Origin: Clonostachys chloroleuca
Lineage: Eukaryota; Ascomycota; Sordariomycetes; Hypocreales; Bionectriaceae
Length of the DNA: 64,000 nucleotides
Reading direction: 5' to 3'
NCBI GenBank assembly: GCA_037952775.1
Contig: JBANAY010000003.1
Span: forward strand, 17,794,001-17,858,000
In this document: positions 46,036-57,072 of the stretch, in pieces
Position numbering within the stretch: the first letter of the stretch is position 1
Layout: every line of letters begins with the position of its first letter
Notes under the pieces: model-generated
What the model was told of the DNA's origin: nothing
The model's database searches: none
What the model saw: only the letters and a program-made list of their open reading frames with translations
Made by a program: the position numbers and the translations under genes

Positions 46036-49000
46036 ACACACGGAATATACGAACGAAAACCCCGTTATGATGGACAGGATTTATGACGAGCATTGCCATT
46101 CAAAGGAAGGACCCCCAAAGATACAAAAAGCAGACAAGTTTACGCCATGAGTCACAAGGCAGACTAGCTTTTGGCTCATGACTTGTTTGAACGCCTCTAT
46201 GTACAATGTCTCATTTTTTAGGCAACCCTTACTAGGCCCTTGGAATTCATCTTTTTTTCTTTGTTAGATGAACGTGGATGGGGGCGAACGCGTACAGCGG
46301 CAGTGCACTTTTTTTTGACGTTTTCATTTCTACTATTCGATCCTATCACCTTTGTGTGCGCAGTTCTGGGATCGGCATCAGAAGCGTGCGGTACAGCATT
46401 TTTTTTTCACGACCAAGACAACGATGGCCAAAGAAAACTACTGGGTAACTTGGGTTGGCTCCATGAGGAACTTGACTTTACTGAGAAAGAACCAAAAAAA
46501 AAGGGCCACTACAACATGGGGGTTATCGTTATGACTCATTTTTTATTTTTTTTAGAAAGAAAGGACATGTACTGTACGTATTATAATTCACGGCCTCGTC
46601 ACTAGGGGACGCCCCGTGTGGGTTAGACGTGGGGTAGCATCATCTTAGGATGTTCTTGTTGGAGGAGGAAGAATCCCAAACACCCCTTTGCATATTGCTG
46701 CATAAAAATGACAAAAGAAGAGACAAGGACTAACTACTACTTGGGTGATTTTCCCTTCCTTCCTTGGCTGCCTGTGATTCATAGTCGTCACGTTGTGGAC
46801 GAATGGGGAAAGCTTCTAGACCGTTGGAGGATTCCATCCCAACCCGTGTCACCGTGAAACGAGGGCCCAAAGGGCGAATGAGAGGCGGGCTTGCAGGCAG
46901 CAGTTCATCCCAGCAGGCGTTTTTTTCTGGGCCTTCGTTCTCCCCCCTCCCCTCGTTCTTCCTCCGTCCATCCACCCTCCATGCCGTGTGCCATGCAGAG
47001 CGATAGGGCTGGGAAATCTGCCTTCCCCTACTACTGTGTGCTGAGACGGATGGGGAAATAGGTACGGAGGGGGGGGAGGGAGTCGAACGGGAATGGATGG
47101 TAGTTGCCATGCATCATCGCGATGGTGCTGAGTGGCTCAAGCACCCTTGAGGGGGGACCTGGAGGGGGGGCAGACCCTCTTTGGGAACCCGGCGAGGTGG
47201 AATGGGCCTGTGGTTGGCTGGAGGAGGCCGGGGCCTCGGCCGTCATTTGCCAGCGCTGCGAATAAGAACCTGAGATCGAGGCGCGGGTGGTGGTGGGGCC
47301 CGCCGGCTAGCCAGAACAGGAGGTATATTTCAACGGGAGAGAACCTGGTCGAGCTGGAAACAAGCAAGAAAAAAAAGAAGGCTAGCCAACGGTTTGTGTC
47401 ATTCTTATATTGCTATAATTGTCTGCCTGCCGTCGATAGATGGAGGAGTAATGGCGTTCCCCTTTTGACTAAATGGGGAATCGCGATGTTTCGTAAGGCC
47501 GGATTTGTATTGTGGTGCCAATTGACAGGTAATTAATTAATAAGGTAGTATTCTGAGTGCACGCCCTCTCCCTCTCGCAACTCTCGCATCCCATACCTAG
47601 GCGATTGATGCGCTGGTCGAATTGGAGATGCAGGGGAAGGGGGGACGCGGGGGCCGGGGCCGCTGATTGGGCGGTGCAGCTCTTATTAACGAAGCTGCAG
47701 TCATGTTGTATTCAAGTTTGGCTCTGGATTGCTAGTTTGCGTTGTGCAGGCCACTGCCTCGCCTGGGGAGGGAGATAGTACTTGTCCGTTAGATTGGTTG
47801 TGATAGTCACCGTGTTGATGTACCTGCTAGTGCCCGGGCATGTATCGAGGCTTGTCTGCCATGTACCGTCTAAGTGACGGTGTGAGAATTAACGGTGGAG
47901 ACGCAGAAAAATGACCGAATACCTGGTGTACCGCGGCTCCTGTGTGTCTGGCCTCGCTCTGCTGTGCTCGAGATAAAAATACATTCTTGGGTTTTAGACA
48001 GAAGGGCTCTGTGTGTCAGCGGAAACGGCATAATCGCGGAGGGCAAGCCACAGGTGTTGCAAGTTGACTAAATGATGAGACTATATCATGGCAGTGATGA
48101 CGGTGTGGCTAGTAGATCTTCTAGACCAAGCCAATGTAAACGGTTGGATGTTCGCTACATGGCAGGCCGCAAAACACCATCTCGGACGACTGCCCCAAAA
48201 GAACCGGGAATGTACCGCCTTGCTCGACGGTCGGCGATCAAGTAAACAGGTCATAATAATATTATTACGCTCCCGATGGTAGAGGTGTAGTTCAAAAAGT
48301 GCTTTGCAGACGGCAACTCCGACCATGAGGAAAAGCGGGCGACTGACATAGCAAGCCACGACCGGGGGTGTGAGGCGCAGCCGGGCAACGGGGGCTTGGG
48401 ATTGGTGCTTGGCGGCCGTCGGTCAATCACCGCCGCTGCATGTTTCCCCGCAGAACACACCTCAGACGGTCTCTTAGCACAAGGCTGAACGCATGCTCTG
48501 GCCTATGAGGTCATGTCGTTGGGTCCTGGGAGAGGGATCCGAGGGGAGCTGCAGACCCCTCCATGGCACGCCGTTCCAGGAATGCCTGATGGCCAATGTC
48601 TGGCCATGGTAGCAGGATTGCAAGGTACCATGGCCCGCTCTGATGTGCCGTTTCTCACACGCGAACTGCCCCCTGCTCAATTGAGGAGAGTTAATGTTGA
48701 CCTAACCGGGTTAGAAAACCTCAGCAATCAACTGGGTTTGGTCCAATGCCTAAGCCTGAACTGCAAAATGGTTCGCATCTCATCTCGAGGCAGGCTCTTA
48801 TGCTTCCTTCACCAGTCATGAGAGCAGAGACTGTACTTCGGCTTTTGGAGGCTGGCATGTTTGGCCCCTTAGAGATGCGCTCGGCCAGTAATGACTTGAC
48901 CAAATATGCCGAGATGCACATTGCCATTTCGAGTGACATGTACGTTCACCTTCATGTGTGGAAGAACTCTTTTTCCTTCTGTGCATGACGGAATGCTACT

Positions 49001-52000
49001 TGATCAACTAAAGTAACGCTGAGTAAGAAGAGAGATTTGTTCTAGAACGTGTAGCGATGTGCAGGACGCGGGCGCTGGCCCGCCTCTATCGATATTGTCA
49101 AGATCGGCATCGCCTACGTTGGCGTCTGTACCTGATGATTGTGTCTGCAAGCATCCCCCGGGCGGCATGGCTGTGCTCGAATCTCTGCCGAGGCTGACGT
49201 AGGGCCAGCATGCCCTTGTGTAATCGCTGCCCACCACCTAGCAGTAGTTCTGCTGAACTTTCTCTTGCGGGATCCCGGGTATCTGCCTGCGATGCAACAT
49301 GGGCCGTACAGACCGGAAATATTCTGATTACCCAGCGCTTCCCTCTCTGTCAGGACCCCTGTTACAAGATGACAGCAAGGGACAAACACCAGGAGCCGGG
49401 ATGATGGAACCACAAACTGGCAGGGAGAAGCGAGGCTCCGCCTGTGAGCTGAGCTTCTGAACAAGGAAAAAAAAACATCAGACGATGGAAATAAGCTTTA
49501 CAATCGACATTCGTATCAGGTCGGCCAGGTTCAGAAGCTTGTTAGACTGCACCCATGATTCATGATCTCCATGGGAAGCAGGCCAAGGCTGACTGTAGTG
49601 TCGGAACCAAGGCTCCTTGTAAAGTTTTTTTTGGGGCCGGATTGAGCACCCAGCAATACACGTTCTACATGCACCCTTGGTTCTGTTTTTGGCCCCCAAA
49701 GTCTTGGACTTGGAGTAGGTGAGATCCCCAATACGGTATTGGGTGGTGGTCTCCACAGCCCTTCGGCCGAAAGAATGGCGAGGTGACGCGAGGAGTAGGC
49801 GATGTATGTATCCCCAAATGCCTCTACGGCCCCCCGTGGAAATAAGAAAAAGGGTGTATATGAATTATCTAGTCGCATGTGTAGATTCAGCTGTCGCGGT
49901 GCTGGTGTACCTGATCAGGTAATACACAGCGAGCCGGAACGGGCGATCGCCGTCGATCAGGACCCTCCATACGAGGTACGGCTGGTCAGATAAGGATCTG
50001 GTAGGCACCCAATTCATGTCTTGGAACTCAGATACAGATGTATGTATGTCTAGGACATGCATGCCGCCCGGCACACGAAATGCGAGACCTGCATGCATGT
50101 CAAAAGGTACATTGATCCGAGGCAAAATGATCTTCAGCTTGTGACCGAATGCTAGGACTGGACCGCACTTTGCCAGCCGAGGCTTCCGTATTGGATATCG
50201 GGCAACGGCGATACACACAGCAACGGCGACGAACGAAATAAAGTAGCAACTTACGGCGGCCAACGGTGGTGGCTATGAAACACAGCGAAAACATGGCGGT
50301 CGGCATGCCGAGACAGTCGCTCGCTGTGGGTGGTATCATACCCCCTCCAGAGGAGGGATGGGTGGATGCTCATAGGTCGGTCCCTTGAGCCTGCTTATGG
50401 TGAGCAATGACGGAGACTCTTGGCCATGAGGAGGAAGAGCTCGGCCAGTGGTAACGAATGTGTGCTAGTTCTATTCCCGACTTCGTGGGGGACCGCGTCT
50501 GGTAGCCAATGAGCCCGGTAGACTTCACCACAGCTTGAGTGACAGGAGCAGGAACGATGTCCTGCATCAAAGGGGGATCATGCCGCACATTTGCACATTT
50601 CAATGGCGCGCATCCTGTCGCAAGCCATGACGATGTCAGGGTACGGCGCCCTGACGGATCGAGGCATTGGCGCTCAGGAAGGGAGGGCAGGGCTCAATAC
50701 GAAGGCGCACAAGATGTGAATCACCGCTCGCGTGACAGGATGCTGTTGATGCAGGTTTCCGTGGTTCGCTTTCTGCGCTGCAGATGCGATCTCAATGGAG
50801 ACAGAGAATGCGACGGGAGGATCTTTGGCCGATGACGCAGCCCGCCCAGCATGAGGCCTTCAGGCAGCCACAGAGAGGTGGGGCAGCTGCCTGGCCGCGT
50901 CCGTCTAGGACGGAGGCGCCCCAGCGGCGCCGGCGGCAGGTAAGGGAATGTCTTGATGTATAGGTGTAGAATATTATTATTTCGGTTTTGCTTCCCTTGC
51001 CGTTCCTTAGTGATAGGCGTCGGCAGAGGTATAGGTACCGCCGCATCCGACTGGCAGAGTCTTGTCATGTGCCGGGGTGCGCCGAACATCACCATCCATG
51101 GATGGTTTACGAGCCCAGAGCTCTCTGTGCAACACCACCCCAAGCTCAATTGATTGATTAGGAAGTCTCGAGACCCGTGGGGTATTGCGACGCTGCCGCC
51201 ACCCGACCGTGCCCGGGCGTCACATTGGTGCTGAAACCGCACCTGCTGGGCTGGGGAAGAAGCTATGCTCTTGCATCGAGTCCGTCCATGCTCGCTGTCG
51301 CCATGCCAGAGATCTGGGGAGACGAACCACTGGACCAGTAATACCAGCTACCGACCATTTGGATTCGAAATCAAAGCGCAGCTTACCGAGGCTGTTCCCT
51401 TCTGAGCTTGGTCGATTGGGACAGCCGTTCGGCAATATGTCAGAAACGGGGGCTAACCAGTACGGGATCTCTGGATGTTGGAGACCAGAGTCATTCGTGT
51501 CAGTTCGCAACCCCCCCCCTCCATGTTGTTAGCTGTCATGTGTCTTCGACTGCCTCCTTTTCCTTTTACTCTCTGGCAGTCAGCCCTGCGGCTGCACATT
51601 GGTGTAGTGATGGGGTCCTGATGCTGTCAATGTGCTTCCTGCACGCCCTTGAGACGGCGCACATGAGGACTCATGACTCTTCTCGCCGGTGACCATGCCA
51701 TGGCCACGGCCCCCAACTTGCAATTGCAGTGGTAGGCATCATAGCCTGTGCCCGTGCGCGCGGGTGTGGAATTGGTGGTGGGGACGCAGCCGGTCGTCTT
51801 GGCTGGGTCCGCCTCTGCTCCGTGGAACCTCGTTCTCTCTGCTTCTGCCCTTTTCCCTCCCCCGATCTTGTCGTGCGGTGCCGACCCATGACCCAATGCG
51901 TTGTGGCATCATTTCTTGCAGTCATGAATGGCTTGGCTTGGTTGGTCCCAGGTGCTGCGCCATAGCGCGCTCACACATGCACCGCACAAGGGCCAGTTCG

Positions 52001-52855
52001 TCAATAGGTAAGCACGCTAAGCCTGCCCGGGCACCATTCTGTGTTATGCCTGCGCGCGAAGCCTCTGTGTTCCGCGGGCTGCCAATTCCTATTCGTCTAC
52101 TGGCGCCGTCCGCTTGATCGTACCTACTTCGTCCCCAGCATCGCTCTCCACCGGCAATCCACTTGCCTACCTACCTAGCAGCCATATAGTGGTCGTTATT
52201 GATCCATCTGCGTCCACCTATGGCGCCAGACGGGATACTGTCACAGTCTGTCGCGGTGCCAGGCAGGCCTGCTCTTCCTTTCCCTCTGTCTGCCAAATCC
52301 CGAACCCATTGTGCACTCAAAACGGAGCATGGGTGCTGGGCACTAGGCTCGGTGCTAGCAGTGTAATAATAATAACCAGGCCGGCACTAGTAATACGTCG
52401 TAGCAGCGTCGGAGGGCAGCTCAGCACCCGCGACAGCTGCCAGTTAGCTCTTTCTGGCCACCGCCCACCTACTGGGTTTAGCACCTACAGACCTACGACA
52501 TACCCAGTCTATGCTATGCTCTGTAGGTGCTCTGCCCTACAGCCTGCGCCACGCTCACTCCCCCTCCCGCGAGCGTTTGGAACTGCCAACTTGGCTGCAA
52601 TGTCTCTCTTGCTCCATTGACCGATCCACTCCCTGCTGCTGGCCCTGCATCTTCTTTTTTTTTCTTGTATGCACTACCGGCTGGTGTATTTTTCCCTTAC
52701 CACTTACTTGACCCCCGCTAGTCACTGTCAGACCGTCCCGTCAGACCCCTCCGATGACCCATACGTACATCGTAGTATGTCGACTTCCCTGGGCCGGTGC
52801 TGCCTCAGCTTGCCCTGGCGGACCCCTGCCTACGGTTTCTGCTTCGCTGAGCTAT

Positions 52856-52901
52856 GTGCCTTGCCGTGCCTTGCCTGCTTGCCTTGCCTGGCCTTGCCTG
52901 A
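52856..52901 (+). repeat. Degenerate TGCCT/CTTGC short repeat
   Basis: About nine imperfect copies of a TGCCT-like unit are packed into some 45 bases upstream of the small Cys-rich gene. Probably slippage-derived low complexity in the promoter. Confidence 0.6.
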
Positions 52902-52985
52902 TCTGGGTCGCGTGAAGGCAGAGACTGGCCCTTTGTTAGTAGCTCCATCCTGAAGTCTTCAGAGTGCCTTGCCGCGACCACCTCA

Positions 52986-53008
52986 CCCCCCCCCCCCCCC
53001 CCGGGGGG
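52986..53008 (+). repeat. C17 tract followed directly by G6
   Basis: Seventeen C and then six G in a row, in the distal promoter of the gene at 53690. It is also a self-complementary junction and a plausible site of sequencing or assembly difficulty. Confidence 0.85.
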
Positions 53009-53206
53009 TGCATCTACTATGTACAATCTTGCCTACCTTACCTCCCACCTAACGGTCCTAACCAAAGGCAAAGCAGGAAGTAGATACGCAGGCAGGAGGG
53101 AGGTAGCTTACCGTTGCACCCATGTTCCTTGGTGTCTTATCTTTTTTCACGACTCGGAATGGGTCCTTGACGTGCCGGGTCCTCGTTAACCTCCAGGCTG
53201 CAAGAG

Positions 53207-53212
53207 TATAAG
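53207..53212 (+). promoter_or_regulatory. Candidate TATA box of the small Cys-rich gene
   Basis: TATAAG is followed by a long C/T-rich stretch with a CCAAT-type ACCAATCC at about 53259-53266. This is a plausible core promoter, implying a leader of about 450 bases before ATG 53690. Confidence 0.4.
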
Positions 53213-53689
53213 GCTGCTGGCCTCGCTCGCTTTCTGCTTGGTCCCGCTCTCTGCCTATTCACCAATCCCATCTGCATCTGCATCAGTTTATTAGTTCCAG
53301 TCCCCGACACTCTTTTTCCGTTTTGCTCTTCATTCTGTTGCATCACTTCATACTAGCTGGATCTGAACAATTGTCCACTCCCCCCAGCACATATATCACC
53401 GTCACCCTCCTGCCTGGTGATTCCATCCAAACTTCATCCGCATCAACAACACACCTCGGCAGCATCTGCTATTGAGACTACCTACACACACGCAACAAAG
53501 AACAAGAACAGCAAAGGGCTCGCTGACTACACGAGTTTGACTGACTCACACTTGACGCACGCACCAATTGACAAAGCCGCTTCCATAAGATATAGCAAGG
53601 CCAAACCCACCAATATCGGCGCCTTCAGCCCCTTATATTTGCCTGAGTTTTGATACTAGGAGAACCGTTTCGTGTCCGAAACCCTCAAA

Positions 53690-53920
53690 ATGTGCTACCA
53701 AGTCGTTGAGTTATACTCGGCATGCAAGTGCCTGTACTACAAGCACGCCGTCGACCGATGTGTTTCCTATGGACGCAAGGGCCATTATACGGAGCAGCGA
53801 ACCATCTACGTGGGATACGCTTGCGCCGTCCACACCTCAAGCTACAGCCAACCATCTGGCAACTACTCATACTCAGACTCTGGCTACTACAGCGGCCGGT
53901 CACACACGAGCTATCGGTGA
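53690..53920 (+). CDS. Small conserved Cys-rich fungal protein, 76 residues
   Basis: Starts MCYQVVELYSACKCLYYKH and runs through VGYACAVH. Five Cys and nearby His (C2, C12, C14, C24, C45 with xxH) form a zinc-knuckle-like pattern. I recognise the MCYQVVE...CxCLYY...VGYxC..H layout as a short uncharacterised protein family in Pezizomycotina. The C-terminal 28 residues are Ser/Tyr/Gly-rich and probably disordered. No signal peptide. The very long upstream region and leader suggest strongly regulated expression. The function is unknown; a metal-binding or regulatory role is inference only. Confidence 0.8.
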   Translation: MCYQVVELYSACKCLYYKHAVDRCVSYGRKGHYTEQRTIYVGYACAVHTSSYSQPSGNYSYSDSGYYSGRSHTSYR

Positions 53921-54331
53921 AGAATACTGCCCCCGGTTGTGGGACAGCGAGGCTGTCTCTTCCCGCCCTTGGTCCCCTTCCGGCTTGATGGATGGATAGG
54001 GTTTATGAGCTCACTCAACCCATCGCAGCTTTCGCTGTTGCTTGCGAGGTAGTCATTGCCACCACTCTCTCTTCTCTCCCCCTTGGCCCAAAGCTTCGAC
54101 GGGCTGGGGGGGCCAAGGGATTGACGAAATTGTCGGACCGCACGCTCACACTGATCTGCACGAATCATGCTTCATGGGATTTTCATGGAGGAATTGGAAG
54201 AATGGAAATGGAAACGACTTGAACGCGAAGTGGGCTGATACTCGCCCTCCTCAGTGCCAGGGCAGGCGGTGTCTCGGCAAACACTACGGCAGGACATACT
54301 CACGAAGCTTTACGATGGATGTACTTGTTTT

Positions 54332-54333
<2 letters not shown>

Positions 54334-54362
<29 letters not shown>
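54334..54362 (+). repeat. Poly-T tract (29 T)
   Basis: An uninterrupted run of 29 T about 410 bases after the small Cys-rich gene. It could be a nucleosome-free element, or the reverse-strand A-tail of a retrotransposed copy, but no retroelement sequence was recognised beside it. Confidence 0.85.
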
Positions 54363-54365
<3 letters not shown>

Positions 54366-55056
54366 AACTTTGCTCTGGGCTGGATTATGGGTATCTGGAG
54401 GCGAGTCATGGCCTCCCTTTTTATGACGATTTGACGGAGATATGCATAGCGTTTGGGAATTTTTTTCGGTCTCGGGTTTCTTCTCTCTGCTCTTTCTCTT
54501 TTTCCCTTGGATTCTCACCCTCTTCATCTTTCTCTCTCTCCTCTCTCGCTTTTTTGTTCCCTCCCCTACTGGATTTGGAAGTTGGCAATGAACGTCTACG
54601 AGGATTGAAATGGATTACGACCTTCAGCCCTGCTTGGAATTCCGGTTGCCTTTGGGTAACTCTATGTCTTTCTTCTTCTCGATCTCGACTCCTTGCTGTT
54701 TGGAAGGGCGGAAAAGCTGCGAGCTAGCTGGTATGGCTCGATGGAACACGGATTGGACGCGACCTAGATCTCTCGTCTCGACACCGAACTTAATTTCTTG
54801 CATATGGAATGGATAGATTTGCTGGGAAATGAATGGGCTGGGCCTTGGGAGAATTTTCCAATTGTTTTTTTGGACACTGTTTTTCTGCGGTCAATGTTTT
54901 TCCTTTGTTTGTTTGTTTGCTTTTCGATCTTCCTCTCGATTTCTAATACAACCCGTGCTGGATATGGGTGTGTACCTTGTGGAAAAGATTCATCACCAAT
55001 TGACAGAAAATCTACAAGAAACAGGGCTTTTGAGCGCTGGATGCTCACAGACAGAT

Positions 55057-55197
55057 GATACATCAATCAATCAATCATTTATTTAAGTCAAACTCAAGCT
55101 ACCTCTTGCTCCCTTCTGTGACATGTGAATACTGTGATACATCAATCGATCATTTGAAGTCAAATCCACGCTACTTCTGTGACATGTGATACTATGA
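55057..55197 (+). repeat. Imperfect two-copy tandem repeat
   Basis: Copy 1 (about 55057-55135) and copy 2 (about 55136-55197) share GATACATCAATC, ATCATTT, AAGTCAAA, GCTAC, and CTTCTGTGACATGTGA. Copy 2 lacks two internal blocks. No coding content. Confidence 0.8.
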
Positions 55198-57072
55198 CAC
55201 GCCATTGCTCCCGGGCACAGGGAATAAACATCAAGATGCCTTACTCTCACTAAATTAGAGCGTCAATTCAATAGCATGACGTGATTTCGTCCGCCGTCGT
55301 GACGGGCTCGTTAGGCAGTCGTTAGACCTGAAGTTGGCGCGGATATTAATAGAGAGGTTCAAATGCCAAATCGGGAATTGGAAGATGATCCAGCGCACCC
55401 CCTGCTCTTCTGTGGCACGCACCTGATCTTTGCCACATCTGTCTCGTTAGGCGTTTTTTAAGCAGCCCCTGCTCGAGGGTGCCCTGGGTGGTGTAGGGGC
55501 TCAGTTGCTGATTAGCTGCGCCAGCCGGGATGGGGAACGGCTTAGGCGCGGTCGGGCGATGTTCTGCCCAGCTCAAGTGGGCGCACTGTTGGTGACCAGG
55601 GCCGATCACGCGCGGCAAATTACACGCCCGGCACTTGGGCTGGCGGATTTTGTGGCCTTTTGGGGGAGTTCTCAGTCCTGGGATCCGCACGCTTGCTTTC
55701 CCCCCCCCCAAAGGCGATGCTCGGGCAACTCTGCGCGCCCGGGGAAGAGGGAGGGGGGAACTTCTGAGCTGTCTTTGCCCGTGGGAACGAATGTGACGGG
55801 CCGCCCTTGGTGGCATGGCCCGAAAGGATTTGCCGGGTTGAGTCACGCGTAACGGCCCCCAAATTTATGGGATGGGCGTTTGAGCGAGCTGGGGAATCAT
55901 GAAAGCCGCGCTAAATGAGCATCTGCGGGAGAGGAGAGAGGCGGTTGGGATGGGTGAGTTACATCTGCTCCTTTGCTGGAACCCTCCGCCCCGGTTTATT
56001 TGGGTTTCCGAGCTGTTTAGCTGCTTTGGGCAGTGTGGAGCGAACGGACCAGGCAGCACAGGCGCCTTTGCCCGGGACTGGAAGGAAGGAGCTTGGGCTT
56101 GGGGGAGTGACTACCGTTTGTCGTGATTTCCGGGCTTGGGTCTGTCGCGCACTCGCCATCGGGTCTGGCAGGGAAAGAAGGGAAAGCAGGGAAGGGAGGA
56201 GAAGGAATTGATGTCGGTCCATTCATGGATCCCTTCCCTTTGGTTGTCGGAACCCTCGGTGGTGTTGCTTGATTAGGTCAATGCCTGGCCTCGGAGGGCT
56301 ATCCACTATTGAGATTGGGATCCGGTGGGCAGATGATGGGAGCTAGGCGGCCGAATCAACTAACGTTTGGAAATTCATGATTGTCAATGGAGCTGTATTT
56401 GTTTAGGGTCTGCAGGAGGGAGGAGACGGGCTCGACGGACGATGGCAGGATTGTAGATGGTTTACGGACCAGGACGGTTGATGCAAGGCAGGTGCTGTCT
56501 ACCCTACGCGCTGAGCACCTTCCCTGAGATCCATGATAGGTAGATATCAGACATGGGGAGGCAGTCTCAGTGGGATAAACTCACCTATTAAACGACCCAG
56601 AATTGGCCTACTTGATAGCTCCTACCGGTTTTTGATTTGTACTGAGGCAGGTAGGTAGGCCCTCAGCTATCAAGAATTGCTCGCCTCGGAATGTTTACTC
56701 TTCCAAACCACAGCAATATCCCTCTTCTTGTATCGCCATTTCTTTTCATCTTTGCCTATTATTTGATTGAGAACCGATCCCTTCCTTCAACAGCTTTACC
56801 ACGTACTCCTCCCTGGACATTCACCTATTCCCTTACCCTCTTTTTGCCATTGTATCACAAAGCTATAGTCGGCCAAACCAGAACCCTCAAGGTGTTCATT
56901 ACACCCTCCTAAGCTATTAGGGTTGACCAGGAGCTTTTCGATGATTTTCTAGTCTCCCATACACACTCTCTAGGTTGAAGAGAAGAGCGACGCTGAGAAT
57001 TGGCGCGGTAAACAATCAAAAGCACAATTCTTCTTCCTAGGTAGCTTAGCCATAGCCTCTAGCATTTTTAAC

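Larger units (their letters stand above)
46036..53689. other. 7.6-kb gene desert
   Basis: The largest gap of the window. The first 600 bases (T-runs near 46252, 46310, 46402, 46545) look like the kinase 3' region. The rest has only short overlapping frames; the longest, about 173 codons on the minus strand at 50721-51242, has no motif. Toward the right end it becomes C/T-rich, with CCTTGC repeats (52856-52901), a C17G6 tract, a TATA box and a long leader. It probably combines a large promoter with untranslated or non-coding transcript sequence. Confidence 0.45.
53921..57072. other. 3.15-kb spacer with homopolymers and a tandem repeat
   Basis: The first several hundred bases are probably the 3' UTR of the small gene. 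A T29 tract, a two-copy tandem repeat (55057-55197), a GC-rich block (about 55350-56200) containing a C10 run at 55700-55709, and a C/T-rich segment (56690-56900) before the MFS start follow. Open frames on both strands are shadows of the GC-rich block; none was accepted. Confidence 0.45.

Noticed and set aside
50721..51242. 173-codon minus-strand frame in the gene desert
   Set aside because: No ordered pattern, no recognisable motif, overlapped by other frames; the length is attainable by chance in 7.6 kb.
55346..55846. 166-codon minus-strand frame
   Set aside because: Arg/Pro/Ala-rich translation of a GC-rich block, with competing open frames on the other strand and no motif.
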